From contig CAVUPU010000001.1 of the NCBI GenBank assembly GCA_963743425.1, forward strand, positions 124,001 through 188,000: a DNA stretch of 64,000 nt, given 5' to 3'. The DNA comes from JAJVID01 sp963743425 (lineage in GTDB: Bacteria; Acidobacteriota; Blastocatellia; RBC074). Positions 35,083 to 45,720 of the stretch are shown in pieces. How positions within the stretch are numbered: position 1 is the stretch's first letter; each line of letters starts with the position of its first letter. A model generated the notes under the pieces. It saw nothing but the letters and a program-made list of their open reading frames with translations, did not search any database and was not told the origin of the DNA. A program made the translations under genes and the position numbers.

Positions 35083-35415
35083 ATGAACCTTAGGCAGGAT
35101 CGTCGGAATATGGAATCGCAAGGACAGAGCGTGAACGTCAGAATATACAATCAGACCTATGCCATCCGCGCCAGCGACGGCAATGTCGAGCGCACGCTGC
35201 AACTTGCCGCGATGGTGGACGAACGGATGCGCGAAATATCGAAAAGCGCCCTGACTTCGGATTCGCTCAGACTGGCGGTCCTGGCCGCGCTGCACATCGC
35301 CGATGAATTGGATAGGGCGACCAGTAAATGCGAAGACATCAATCAGAAGCTCCTCAATGGCAGCAACGAATACGCCGCGTTGCTCGATCAAATGCTCAAG
35401 GACTACAAGCACTGA
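35083..35415 (+). CDS. zapA: Cell division protein ZapA
   Basis: About 110 residues (101 if ATG 35110 is used). VNVRIYNQTYAIRASDGN followed by LAAMVDERMREISK and a C-terminal coiled coil is the ZapA pattern. ZapA cross-links FtsZ filaments at midcell. ATG 35083 has GGGAG nine bases upstream; ATG 35110 has AGGA ten bases upstream; both are possible. The pheT-zapB-zapA order is common in bacteria. Confidence 0.85.
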   Translation: MNLRQDRRNMESQGQSVNVRIYNQTYAIRASDGNVERTLQLAAMVDERMREISKSALTSDSLRLAVLAALHIADELDRATSKCEDINQKLLNGSNEYAALLDQMLKDYKH

Positions 35416-35494
35416 ACGAATGGGACTTATAGGTCTTATGAGTCTTATGGGCCCCGATTCATGACGCTCCCAGGGATTTTCGTAGAGGGAATTT

Positions 35495-37235
35495 GTGAGA
35501 AGAAGTTTTTTAGCAGGCATCCTGTTGTCATGCGCGCTGGCGGTTTCGCAGCCATTGAGCTACGCGCAGGTCGAACGGGAGAAGGCGAGGCCGGCCCCCC
35601 GCCCCACGCAGGGCAAGCAGGACAAGACAAAACCAGTGGCGACTCCGGCCCCCCAAAACAAGCAGGGGCCGGCGAAGCTGGCGACCGTCGCCGACCAGTT
35701 CGGCAATGTCGAGGCGATCGCGGCGGCGCAGTTGAAGGAATGGCTCTACGTGGTCGCTTCCGACGAGATGGAAGGGCGCGCCACGCCGTCGCGCGGGCTT
35801 GATCTGACGGCCAAATTCATCGCAGAGCGTCTGTCGCAGTGGGGAGTCAAGCCGGGCGGAGACGATGGAACCTATTTTCAGAAATTCGAGTTGACCGCCA
35901 GACGCGTAGATGCCCGATCTGACCATCGCCAGCGTCAACGGTCAGAGTTTCAAGCTCGGCGAGGATTTCGTCGCCGAGCTGACGCATGGACAGGCGAGCG
36001 GGCGGATCGTTTACGTCGGCCACGGCTACGTGATCAGGGCCAAAGACATTAACGCCTATCGTGGCATTAATGTGAAGGGCAAGATCATGCTCGCTGTCGA
36101 TCGCTTTCCGAGAGGCGCATCGTTCGAGGATATTCGCTTCAAGAAAGCGGGCGAGGATTACGACACGCCTGAGACTTACGCGCGCGCCCACGGCGCCAGA
36201 GGCGTCATCTACATTCACGACCCGTGGACGCTTACCTACGGGCAGAATGGTCACGGATTCTCTCTGAATCCGCCGCGCATGAGATATGAGAGGTCGCTGC
36301 GGGGCGGCGCGAACATCCCCGTCATCTACGCCTCCAGTGAGATGGTCGGAGCGATCCTCTTTGGCGAGAAGCTCGATTACCATTCGAGCAGGATACAGAC
36401 GAACAGTGGCGCGCCGCCCGAATCTTTCGACCTTAGCGCCGGCAAGCAGGCCAGCTTCAATGTCAACGTGAAGATCGATAGGGCGACGACGCAGAACGTG
36501 GTCGGCGTGATCGAAGGCGCCGATCCCGTCCTGAAAAAAGAATACGTCGTGGTCGGCGCCCATTACGATCACGTCGGAATGAGACCGAACGCCGAAGGCG
36601 ACAGGGTCTTCAACGGCGCAGACGATGACGGATCGGGGACGGTGGCTACACTGGCGATCGCCGAGGCTCTGGCGAAAGGCCCCGATCGCCCGAAGCGTTC
36701 GATCCTTCTGGTCTGGCACGCGGGCGAAGAGAATGGGCTTTGGGGATCGGAATTTTTCACCAGCAATCCGACTGTCCCAATCGGGCAGATCGTCGCGCAG
36801 CTCAACATTGATATGATCGGCCGCAGCAAAAAGGAAGGCGACAACAACCCGGCCAACAAAAACCTGACCGGGCCGAACGAGATTTACGTCATCGGATCGA
36901 AGTTGATGAGCACAGACCTGGGCAATCTAAGCGAAGAGGTCAACAACTCATATCTCAAACTCGCTTTCAATTACAAATACGACGATCCGAACGATAGCGA
37001 ACGCTTCTTCTATCGCAGCGACCATTATAGCTACGCGAAGAAGGGCGTCCCGATCATCTTCTACTTTTCGGGCGTGCACGAAGATTACCATGGCCTGGCC
37101 GACACGGCGGACAAGATCGATTACCAGAAGATGGAGAAGGTGGCGCGCACCATCTTCGCCACGATGTGGAGGCTGGCCAACGCGCCGACCCGCCCGAAAG
37201 TGGATAAGCCGCTGCCGCCGCAGACAGCGAATTGA
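35495..37235 (+). CDS. Secreted M28 family zinc aminopeptidase with PA domain, one frameshift
   Basis: GTG 35495 with AGAGGGA upstream; signal peptide RRSFLAGILLSCALAVSQ. The frame slips +1 at about 35912; dropping one G joins ELTARRVD to PDLTIASVNGQSF and gives about 579 residues. PA-like insert (ARAHGARGVIYIHDP) then the M28 core: GAHYDHVG (zinc His), GADDDGSGT (bridging Asp), HAGEENGLWGSE (catalytic and zinc Glu), NIDMIGRS (zinc Asp) and a C-terminal HEDYHG (zinc His). Periplasmic or secreted peptidase; all metal ligands present. Confidence 0.88.
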
Positions 37236-37264
37236 TGACACGGGAATGCCTGGGGTCAAATCTG

Positions 37265-38329
37265 ATGAATCGCATCATAGTCCGAGGCGCGAACTGGATC
37301 GGCGACGCGGTGATGACCTTGCCGGCGCTCGATCGTTTACGCTCGTCTTTTCCCCGGTCCCACATCGCGCTTCTGGTCACGCCACTCACGACCGGGCTGT
37401 TCGAGAGTTCGCCGTTCGTCGACGAGGTCATCGAATACCGCCGCAAGGAAGACGGGACTCGGGCGTTTATCGAAGCGATGAGACTGATGCGCGCGCGCCG
37501 GTTCGATCTGGCCGCGCTGTTTCAAAACGCGTTCGAGGCCGCGCTGCTGGCCTGGTTGGGAGGCGCCTCTGTGCGGATCGGTTTTCCGGCGCAGGGACGC
37601 GGCCCGCTGCTCACGCATAGGCCCCGTCGCGGCCCGCAGCATGGCGACCGCCACCAGGTTCATAATTATCTCGACATAGCCGCCGAATGCGAGCGCGTCT
37701 GCCTGGGCGGGAATCTCGAATCTCGAATCTCGAATCCCGAATCTCGAATCCCGAATCCGCTTCCGTCTTTGACAGCCAGCCCCGCGCAGCGTCAGGCTGC
37801 GGAATTTTTGCTGCGTCGCGCCGGCGTCGATTCAAACTCGCGCCCGCTCGTCGCGCTCAACGCCGGCGCCACAAACAGCCGCGCGAAGCGCTGGCCCGAA
37901 GACCGCTTCGCGGCGCTCGCCGACCGGCTGATAGAATCGCTCGGTTCGCGGATCATTTTCATCGGCGCGGCCTCGGAGCGCGACGGCGCCGAGCGGATCA
38001 TTCGACAAATGAAGCGGAGCGGCGCTATCAACCTCGCGGGCGAAACGGGCATGGCCGAATTGATCGGCGCGCTCGACGCCTGCGACCTGCTCATCAGCAA
38101 CGACACCGGCCCAGCGCACATCGCCGCCGCGCTCGGCCGCCCGACGCTGACGATCTTCGGCCCGACCAACGAATTCGAGACCGCGCCGCGCGCGGCCCGC
38201 GCGGAATTGATCCGCGCCGAAGGCGTCGAATGCGCGCGCTGTATGCTGCGCGATTGCCCGATTGACCATCGCTGCATGACCCGCATCGCCACGGCGGAAG
38301 TTTTTGAACGCGCGTTGAAATTACTGTAA
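37265..38329 (+). CDS. waaF: Glycosyltransferase family 9, lipopolysaccharide heptosyltransferase II type
   Basis: 354 residues from ATG 37265. MNRIIVRGANWIGDAVMTLP is the GT9 N-terminus; the C-terminal nucleotide-binding half has NAGATNSRAKRWP and SNDTGPAHIAAALGRP. It transfers heptose to inner-core LPS. Codons 37711-37757 form a TCGAATC-word tandem repeat translated as LESRISNPESRIPNP between the two Rossmann halves, an in-frame insertion in the linker. CxRCMLRDCPIDHRCM near the end is normal for WaaF. Confidence 0.88.
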   Translation: MNRIIVRGANWIGDAVMTLPALDRLRSSFPRSHIALLVTPLTTGLFESSPFVDEVIEYRRKEDGTRAFIEAMRLMRARRFDLAALFQNAFEAALLAWLGGASVRIGFPAQGRGPLLTHRPRRGPQHGDRHQVHNYLDIAAECERVCLGGNLESRISNPESRIPNPLPSLTASPAQRQAAEFLLRRAGVDSNSRPLVALNAGATNSRAKRWPEDRFAALADRLIESLGSRIIFIGAASERDGAERIIRQMKRSGAINLAGETGMAELIGALDACDLLISNDTGPAHIAAALGRPTLTIFGPTNEFETAPRAARAELIRAEGVECARCMLRDCPIDHRCMTRIATAEVFERALKLL

Positions 38330-38367
38330 GCTTGCGGCGAGTGAGTTAAGCCGCATTTTTCAAAGCG

Positions 38368-38628
38368 ATGAACAGCGCCACGATCAAAATCAATGTGCTC
38401 CTGTTCGGCGCTTGCCGCGAGGCGGCGGGCGCCGTCGAGTTGAGTTGCGATTTGACGTCGCCGGCCGATGTCGCCGGCGCGTGGAATGAGATCAAGACCC
38501 GGTTTCCGAGCCTCGAAAAATTCGAGCGGAGCGCGCTCTTCGCGGTCAACGAGGAGCACGCGCGAAAAGATCAGCCGCTCGAAGACGGCGACACATTGGC
38601 CATCTTCCCGCCTGTTTCCGGAGGTTAG
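38368..38628 (+). CDS. moaD: Molybdopterin synthase small subunit
   Basis: 86 residues with a ubiquitin-like fold: INVLLFGACREAAGAVELSC ... FPPVSGG. The C-terminal GG is the thiocarboxylation site. It passes sulfur to precursor Z together with MoaE (39354), which is two genes downstream. Confidence 0.92.
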   Translation: MNSATIKINVLLFGACREAAGAVELSCDLTSPADVAGAWNEIKTRFPSLEKFERSALFAVNEEHARKDQPLEDGDTLAIFPPVSGG

Positions 38629-38633
38629 CTGAA

Positions 38634-39341
38634 ATGACAATTACCTCTCTCCTTCCCGGTTTGCTGCTGTTCTTATGCCATTCATCAGGTTTCGCATCTG
38701 GCGCGCAGGATCAGATAAAGCGGATTGACGCTGCGAAATCGCCTGTGGAATCGGCCTCTGCCAGCGATTTTGTTCCCCAGGGCTGGATAATAGAAGAAGA
38801 GGCCAATGGCGATCTGAACGGCGACTCGATACCTGATGTCGCCGTCAAGCTGGTTGAAGAGAAGCCCCGGGATTTCGATGAGAATAATCCTCCGGAGCGG
38901 CGGCGCGCTTTGCTGATTCTCTTCAAATTGCCGAACGGCAGGTTGCGATGGGCGGCGCTCGCTGACAAGGTGTTGCAATGCACCCGCTGCGGCGGGGCTT
39001 TTTACGGCATAAGCGAATCGCCGGCCGAGGTCGAAATCGCCAACGGCGTGATTATCATCAAGCAGGATAATGGCTCGCGCGAACTAGCGTCCGAAACCTA
39101 TCGCTTCAGATTCGATCCGCGGATAAAACGCTTCGCGCTTATAGGGATGGATATCGGCGTTTTTGACAGAATGACCGGAGGGAGTTCTGACGAAAGCACG
39201 AACTTTTTGACCGGCGTAAAAATCACAACGGTTAAACGCTATCATCAAAAAAGGGGCGACGACGTGACTGTTTCTGAAAAACGGGAGCGGATTGTCGTCG
39301 AGAAGAGATTCATCGAAGATGTCGAAGCTTTATATCAATAG
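38634..39341 (+). CDS. Secreted hypothetical protein between moaD and moaE
   Basis: 235 residues with a signal peptide (LLPGLLLFLCHSSGFASG). Contains NGDLNGDSIPDVAVKL, an FG-GAP/VCBS-like calcium-binding motif, and FDPRIKRFALIGMD. Similar secreted proteins of unknown function occur in several phyla. Only 5 bases from moaD and 12 from moaE, so it is in the operon, but a link to molybdopterin is not obvious. Confidence 0.65.
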   Translation: MTITSLLPGLLLFLCHSSGFASGAQDQIKRIDAAKSPVESASASDFVPQGWIIEEEANGDLNGDSIPDVAVKLVEEKPRDFDENNPPERRRALLILFKLPNGRLRWAALADKVLQCTRCGGAFYGISESPAEVEIANGVIIIKQDNGSRELASETYRFRFDPRIKRFALIGMDIGVFDRMTGGSSDESTNFLTGVKITTVKRYHQKRGDDVTVSEKRERIVVEKRFIEDVEALYQ

Positions 39342-39353
39342 CTGTTGGAAAAA

Positions 39354-39794
39354 ATGAGTCAGGATATTTTCGAGATCACACGCGAGCCGATTGATAAGCT
39401 CGGCCTGGAAAAGAGATTGTTGACCGGCGGCGCCGGAGCCGTCGTGACCTTCGACGGCGTCGTGCGCGACAACACCAGGGGCCGCCGCGTCGTCAGCCTG
39501 CAGTATGAAGCCTACGAGCCGATGGCCGTCAAAGAGATGCGGCGCATCGGCGACGAGATTCGCGAGCGCTGGCCCGACGTCGAACGCATCGGCGTCATCC
39601 ACCGGTTCGGTCCTCTGGAAATTTCGGAGTCCTCGGTCGTCATAGCCGTCACGTCGCCTCATCGCCCCGTGGCGTTCGAAGCCTGCCGCTATGCGATTGA
39701 CCGTCTGAAACAGACCGTGCCCATCTGGAAGAAAGAGATTTTCGAGGACGGCGAGGAATGGGTTGAAGGACAGGCGCCTGAAGTAAATCAGTAG
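39354..39794 (+). CDS. moaE: Molybdopterin synthase large subunit
   Basis: 146 residues. GAGAVVTFDGVVRDNTRGR, LQYEAYEPMA, RFGPLEISESSVVIAV and a basic PIWKKE near the C-terminus (active-site Lys) fit MoaE. ATG 39354 is preferred to the upstream TTG 39345. Partner of MoaD. Confidence 0.93.
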   Translation: MSQDIFEITREPIDKLGLEKRLLTGGAGAVVTFDGVVRDNTRGRRVVSLQYEAYEPMAVKEMRRIGDEIRERWPDVERIGVIHRFGPLEISESSVVIAVTSPHRPVAFEACRYAIDRLKQTVPIWKKEIFEDGEEWVEGQAPEVNQ

Positions 39795-39812
39795 GTCACG
39801 AGGGGCAGGAAC

Positions 39813-39952
39813 GGCATTTTCCATTTGCCATATTACATTTTTCATTTGCCATTGCCCCAGAAATCTTTGCAACTTTCATTGGTCGTTGACTCGGGGGCAA
39901 GCGAGCAATGACAAATATCAAATGTAATATGGCAAATGGAAAATGTTCTGCT
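39813..39952. repeat. Short-word inverted repeat (TTTTCCATTTGCCAT family)
   Basis: CATTTTCCATTTGCCATATT on the left and its near-complement on the right, with a unique centre of about 60 bases. Lies between the convergent moaE and LOR/SDH genes. Confidence 0.7.
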
Positions 39953-39959
39953 TTCCGAT

Positions 39960-41196
39960 TTACACCCACAACTGCTGCGCCAACAGATTCAAAAACGTTC
40001 CCACATCGGTCACCACGCCCAAAGTCTGCTGCGAGCCGCGGTCGGAGAGTTTCGTGACGACCGCCGGGTTGATGTCCACGCAAACCATCCGCACCCACGA
40101 AGGCGCCATATTGCCCGCGCCTATCGAATGGAGCATTGACGACAGGCAGACGACCATCTTTGCGCCGTCGAGCAGCCGCGCGTATTCTTCCTGGGCTTTG
40201 ATCAGATCCATCTCGGTGTCGGGCAGCGGGCCGTCGTCGCGGATCGAGCCGGCCAGCACGTATGGGACGTTCTTTCTGACCAGCTCGTACATAATGCCCG
40301 AACGCAGGACTCCGGCTTCGACCGCGCCGTGGATCGAGCCGTAGCGGTTGATGACGTTGATCGCGCGCATATGGTTCTTGTGGCCTTCTTCGATCGGGAT
40401 GCCGGTCTCCATGTCAACGCCGAGCGATGTGCCGAAGAACTGATGCTCGATGTCGTGAACGGCGATGGCGTTCCCCGCGAGCAGCGCGTCAACGAAGCCT
40501 TTGCGGATGATCTCGCAGAACGCCGCCGTGCCTCCGGTGTGGACGACCACCGGGCCTGCGACGAAGACTATGCGCCCGCCTTCGGCCTTGATCTGGCGCA
40601 TCATCTCGGCGATTTTGCGGACGGCGGTCTCGGCGCGGCGTTCGGAAGAAATCTCGTTGGCCATAAAGGCGAAGCCCAGCCGGTCGCGCTCCTTGAATTC
40701 GGGTTGAATGCGGACGCCGTTCGCGCCGCAGACGACCATCTCTCCCTTCTTCACGTCGCGCAACTTGCGGCATTCAGCCAGAGGGGCGGCCTGAGGGCCC
40801 GCGGCCTCTTCGCGGACGATGACGACGGCGTCCATTCGCTGTTTGGCGACCTCGACCCACACGCCGCCCGATGCGGATGTATGTTCGATGATTGGTCGTC
40901 GAATAGAAATCATCGGACGCGACGCGGTCCTCAGGCGCGGGCTTCAACGTCGCGTCGGTGAGCTGAGCCTGGTAGCAGCCAAGCTCGACCAGCTCTTCGA
41001 GCGTCTTATCGAGAATCTCCCTGGTCGGCGCGATCACCCGCATTTGCAGTTGCGAGAACTCGTCGTTGGTGCGTCCGAGCTTGAAGTCGATCACTTCGTA
41101 GACCGCGCCGCACTCGATCACGCGATCCATGATGTTCGACAGTATCTGCGAATCAACCAGGTGGCCTTCGGCTTCGACTATTTCAACGTGGTTCAT
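39960..41196 (-). CDS. LOR/SDH family protein (archaeal-type ornithine cyclodeaminase-like), one frameshift
   Basis: ATG 41196 gives NHVEIVEAEGHLVDSQIL, the LOR/SDH domain start. At about 40885-40890 the frame slips +1 in a GGG; removing one G joins HRTYIRI to GGVWVEVAKQRMDAVVIV. The rest (VFVAGPVVVHTGG, GNAIAVHDIEHQFFGTSLGV, DINPAVVTKLSDRGS) forms a Rossmann domain; total about 412 residues. Relatives are ornithine cyclodeaminases (ornithine to proline) and the C-terminal part of cyanobacterial arginine dihydrolase fusions. Likely arginine/ornithine catabolism; not proven. Confidence 0.8.
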
Positions 41197-41309
41197 AGGT
41201 TTAATCAATCCTGTAAATCCTGTCTACTTTGATTTAAAAACCGCACTCTAATGGAGCGGCGGCGGATTAGTCCAGCCGGGAATTCACGGAGATTTCACAC
41301 GCATCTATC

Positions 41310-41337
41310 TGGACTTACCGAGCGGTTGGGATATAAT
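41310..41337 (+). promoter_or_regulatory. Candidate promoter of the first TonB receptor
   Basis: TGGACT (41310-41315), 16-base spacer, TATAAT (41332-41337). This leaves a leader of about 365 bases before ATG 41711. Confidence 0.5.
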
Positions 41338-41710
41338 GCGCACGGCATTTCACGCTCTGAGCTTGATCGTATTCACGATCAGGCTCGTCAATCGTAAATC
41401 GGCTAAGACGGTAAATTAAACGATTACGGAAGCTCAGGAGAAGACTTCCCCTTCCAACAGGCTAGCTGGGCGTTTCAGGGTTCGACTCGATCTCCAATGA
41501 TCGAGTGCGGCCCCGCGTAGCCGTGTTCTATTCACATCGTTCGAATCAATCTCTGTCTCGATCTGAAAACGGGTGTGACATCGGTAGGCGCGGTTAACAT
41601 CTCTACAATCTCTGCCACGCAGGCGTGGTTTCGATGTAATCAACCCAAGACTGGGATTAACTTATCACACAAATGTATCGCCACTACAATTCAACACTAG
41701 GAGGATCCAG
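41338..41710 (+). other. Long structured 5' leader of the TonB receptor gene
   Basis: No gene. Hairpins: 41359-41370 with 41375-41386 (12 bp, tetraloop) and CTCGATC/GATCGAG at 41486-41505. GGAGGA precedes ATG 41711. No known riboswitch class recognised. Confidence 0.4.
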
Positions 41711-44700
41711 ATGAGAAGTTTCGCCAGTTACCTAGTTTCGTTTTTCCTATTGACGCTGGCCCTGGCTGGCGTTTCCCCTGCGCAAACGCCTACGGGCGGT
41801 GTGCGCGGCCAGGTCAAAGACCAGGCCGACGCGGTCGTCTCCGGAGCGACGGTCACGGCCCGTAATAAAGGCACCGGAGCCGAGCGCGCCATCACCGCCA
41901 ACTCCGATGGCGAGTATCAGATCGTTAACCTGCCGCCTGGCGATTATGAAGTGAAGGTCACGATGCAGGGCTTCAAGACCAGCCTCGCCCCAGTGACAAT
42001 CCAGGTCGGTGAAAATGTCACGCTTGAATTCAAGCTCGAAATCGGGGCGGCCAACGAGACGGTCGTCATCACCAGCGAGACTCCGTCCATCAACACGACC
42101 GATTACAAAGTTGACGGCGTGGTCAATCGCAAGCAGATTGAAAACCTGCCCCTGAACGGGCGCAACTTTCTGCAACTCGCGCTGCTCGAACCGGGCGTGA
42201 GTGTGGAATCGGTGGATAATCCCGGCTCCAGCCCGAATAACTTCTTCCGCGTCTCGATCGCCGGCGCCAGTCAGGCGCTGACGCGCATTTCAGTAGATGG
42301 CGCGACGATCAACGACCGCGTCACGGGCGGCACGGCGCAGAATTTCTCTCAGGAGACCGTCCAGGAGTTCCAGATCTCGACCTTCAACCAGGACATCTCC
42401 AGCAGCGTCGGCGGCATTGGCTCGGTCAACGTCGTCTCGCGCAGTGGAGGGAACAAATTCCATGGCACCGCGTTCATCTACTACCGCGACCACAATATAT
42501 CGGCCTTTCCGGGTTTGAAACGCCCCTGCGATCCGTCGCTCGGCTTCAGGCCGGCCTGCGCCTCTACAGATGCCCGCGAGGGTCTGGAAGACCCGTTTTT
42601 CGCCCGGCGGCAAGTGGGCGCAAGTATCGGTGGCCCGATCAAGAAGGACAAGCTCTTTTTCTTTTACAACATCGAGAACAATAACCAGGATAGCGTTGTG
42701 AACGTCATCAACCGCAACCCTATTTTTTCGCAGTTCGATGTCATTCATCCACAACCGCTCGACTTCCTGCAGAACAACGTCAGGTTCGACTGGAAAGCGA
42801 CAGACAAGCATAGCGTCTTCCTGCGCTTTTCGACCGATAACAATGACAATCTCAATTCGGATGGCAATGCGATGCCCTCCAACTGGGTATCGACTAAAAA
42901 CGTCTCGACCCAGACGCAGGTCGGACTGGCCTCGGTCTTCAGCCCGTCCCTGGTCAACGACTTCCGCGCTTCCTACGGGTTCTATAGCGGGCGGTTGAAG
43001 ATTCCGACTCCGGATCAATGCCCGGATCCCATAGCCTGCATCGGCCTGGCCACGCCAGGGCTCAATGTGGACGATCCGACGAACGTCAGCGGGATTCTCC
43101 TCGCGACAACCGGCAGCGGTTTTGTAATCGGCAATAACATCAACGTGCCACAGAACCGCGTGCCGCGCACCTACCAGTTTTCCGACACGCTGAATTGGAC
43201 GAAAGGAAATCACCGGATTCGCGTAGGCGGTGAATGGGAGTATTATAACGCCATCGGGTCATGGGCCTTTCTGGGGCCAGCCTCCGCCACGCTCTGGGAT
43301 CCGACCACTATCCTTCAGTTCGTGCTCGCGAACCGGCGGCCCCACCGCCTCGCCGCTTGCGCCTCTGTTCAACTCGCTGCCGGCGAGCCTGAAAGTAGGA
43401 ACGACCGATGGGCGGACATTCTTTCCGCTCAATCCCGGGCTGCGGCCGACCTTTGCGGAGATTCTCCAGCTTCCGCTGGCCGGGTTTGCGACCGGCATTG
43501 GCGATCCGGGGCAACCGCAGCAATTCAACCTGGACACGGCGCGCCGGAATAATCGCTTCCGTTTCTTCGCCGGCGATCAGTGGCGAATCCATCCGCGCTT
43601 TACGCTCAACTACGGCGTGGCCTATGTCCTCGAGACCAACCTGCTCAACCACGATTTCGACCGGCCGGCTTATCTGGCCCCGTTGCTCGGCGGAGACCTG
43701 CGAGCGCCACGGCGCGATAAGAATAACTTCGATCCGAGCCTCGGATTCGCCTGGGACGTGACGGGGAATGGCAAAACGGTGATTCGCGGCGGCGGCGCTA
43801 TCTTGCACGATTCCAACGTTTTCTTTACGCGGCTCAACGAGCGCGCCTATACCGGGCCCTCAGGCAACGGGCGCTACATCATTCCGGGCGCGCTCTTCGA
43901 TTCTCCGGCCCTCTCCTTCACCCAGATGGCAAGCGCCCCGACCAACTTCCGCGGCGCGAATTTGCTGGCGCTCCTCCCCTCGCTGCGGACGCAGGTCGCC
44001 GGTCTCTTAGGCGATGGGACCAACCCGGCCGTGCGTGGCATCGAGTCGGTTAAAACCAATGGCGTCGCAGGATTTGGCGGCCTCTTTGATCCGACCAACT
44101 CCGTAACGCCATACACCATCCAGGTCAGCGCGGGCCTCCAGCGCGAGATCGCGCCGAACCTGACTGTGCAGGCCGATTTCGTCATGCGTCGAGGGGTCAA
44201 ATTCGGCGGTCTGCACAACAACTTCGTCGTGGATCGCAACCGCTTCAACCGCCCGCGGGTGATCGCGACCGATCCGATCACCGGGGTCGTGACATTCGTG
44301 CCGGATCCGGTCATCCCGCGCTGCACGAACGCCACGCCGGATATGAACGCTCTCAACCCGGCGGCCCAGTGCTCGACCGGGCCGATCAATGTTTCCCACG
44401 CCGGCGCGAACTCCCGCTATACGGGCCTCCACGTGAAGGTGGACAAACGCTTCGCCGATCGCTACCTGTTTGTCGGCTCCTATGCGCTCTCGAAGTTCAC
44501 CGGCTGGAACGTGGGTTCGGGGACGAACGAAATCATCAGCTTCAACGACTTCTATGCGTCTGATGATTATTTTGCGTCGGATCGCAGGCATCGCTTCACC
44601 TTCAGCGGGGTGGTGGAACTGCCCGGCTACTCGGGCGGTTCGCGGTTAATAAAGGCGCTTGCGAATACCTGGTCGGTCTCGCTCATCTCGCAGATGGTGA

Positions 44701-45185
44701 GCAAGCCGCCACTGACCACCTTGATTACCGGCACGGACCTGGACGGCGACGGCATCAGTACCACCATCCTGCCGGGGGCGAGCTTCCGTGGCTTCGGTCG
44801 CAGCTTCGGCGAGAGCGAGCTGCGAGCGCTGGTGGATCAGTTCAACACGACTTTCCCGACCGCAGTCACCGGCAGGCGTACGGCGCGGAATCAAGTGGTC
44901 TTGCCCATCATCCTGCCGGATAATTTCGACAACGGCGACGTCTTCATCTCGCAGGACCTGCGCCTGACGCGGATGATTCGATTCCGTGAGGATGTTCAGC
45001 TCCAGGTGATCGGTGAAGCCTTCAACCTCTTCAACGTATCGAACCTGGCGGGCTACGGCGGCACATTCAATCAGTTAGACGCCGGCGGTCAGCCGACTTT
45101 CGGCACACCGGGCACGCGCGCCGGTGGAGTATTCGGCACGGGCGGGCCTCGCGCGTTCCAATTGGCCGCGCGGTTTACGTTCTAG
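41711..45185 (+). CDS. Oar-like TonB-dependent receptor with carboxypeptidase-regulatory domain, one frameshift
   Basis: Outer-membrane receptor of the type abundant in Acidobacteriota. Signal peptide, then CarboxypepD_reg domain (GGVRGQVKDQADAVVSGATV ... NLPPGDYEVKV), a plug with NGRNFLQLALLEPGVSVE and a long barrel ending in AFQLAARFTF. The frame slips +1 at about 43341 in a CCCC run (ANRRP then ASPLAPLFNSLP), otherwise continuous, about 1158 residues. Substrate unknown; such proteins are thought to import large oligomers. Strong terminator follows. Confidence 0.9.
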
Positions 45186-45223
45186 CGGTTCGGATTGCAA
45201 CAAACACTGTCCGATTTTAACTT

Positions 45224-45258
45224 GCCCGGCTGCCATCAATGGCAGCCGGGCTTTTTTT
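45224..45258 (+). terminator. Rho-independent terminator of the first TonB receptor
   Basis: GCCCGGCTGCCA-TCAA-TGGCAGCCGGGC, 12-bp perfect stem, followed by seven T (45252-45258). Confidence 0.95.
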
Positions 45259-45263
45259 ATCGG

Positions 45264-45400
45264 CTTGCGATTGATCGCAACATCTGAAGAAGCGGAGGCG
45301 CGGCAGGAAGCCGAACGGCGCGCCGAGAAGTTGCCTGCCAAACTGCGCGAGTTGGGACTGGATCCCGATCAAATCCGATCGGTTCCCGCCATCAAATTTA
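45264..45400 (+). pseudogene. Remnant of a Uma2/DUF820-type C-terminus
   Basis: One frame reads EEAEARQEAERRAEKLPAKL and RELGLDPDQI, the charged tail typical of Uma2-family (restriction-endonuclease-fold) proteins. No N-terminal part or start precedes it; it follows the terminator directly. The rest of 45401-45720 holds no recognisable gene. Confidence 0.4.
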
Positions 45401-45720
45401 ACTATCATTTGATTGTCAAAATTTCGCCAATGACTGTAAAATGCCCCTTGTCTGACCGCCCGGTAAGTCGGTTGGCGCCTTCTTTCCAATCGTCGTATCA
45501 CGCAATTTTTTATTGCGAAGTAGCCGGAAGAGCATTCCTTAAATAAAAAACAAGCTGGGAAAACAGGCTGGGAGATCGAGGGTTTAACGTAAACCTGAGA
45601 CGTTCGTTACTCGACGTGGCGGGATCGTCCGGACAATGCCCGGTCGCCACGGTTTCTCCATCAACAGGCCACCAGGGCCTTTTCCATCTGTCCGCCAGGA
45701 CAATGTTCGGGAGGTTGAAT

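Noticed and set aside
35416..35494. 6S RNA after zapA, as in many bacteria
   Set aside because: The gap is only about 80 bases, too short for 6S RNA.
45124..45546. 140-codon ORF after the first TonB receptor as a full gene
   Set aside because: It starts inside the receptor and crosses the terminator; only its middle resembles a Uma2 tail, so it is listed as a remnant.
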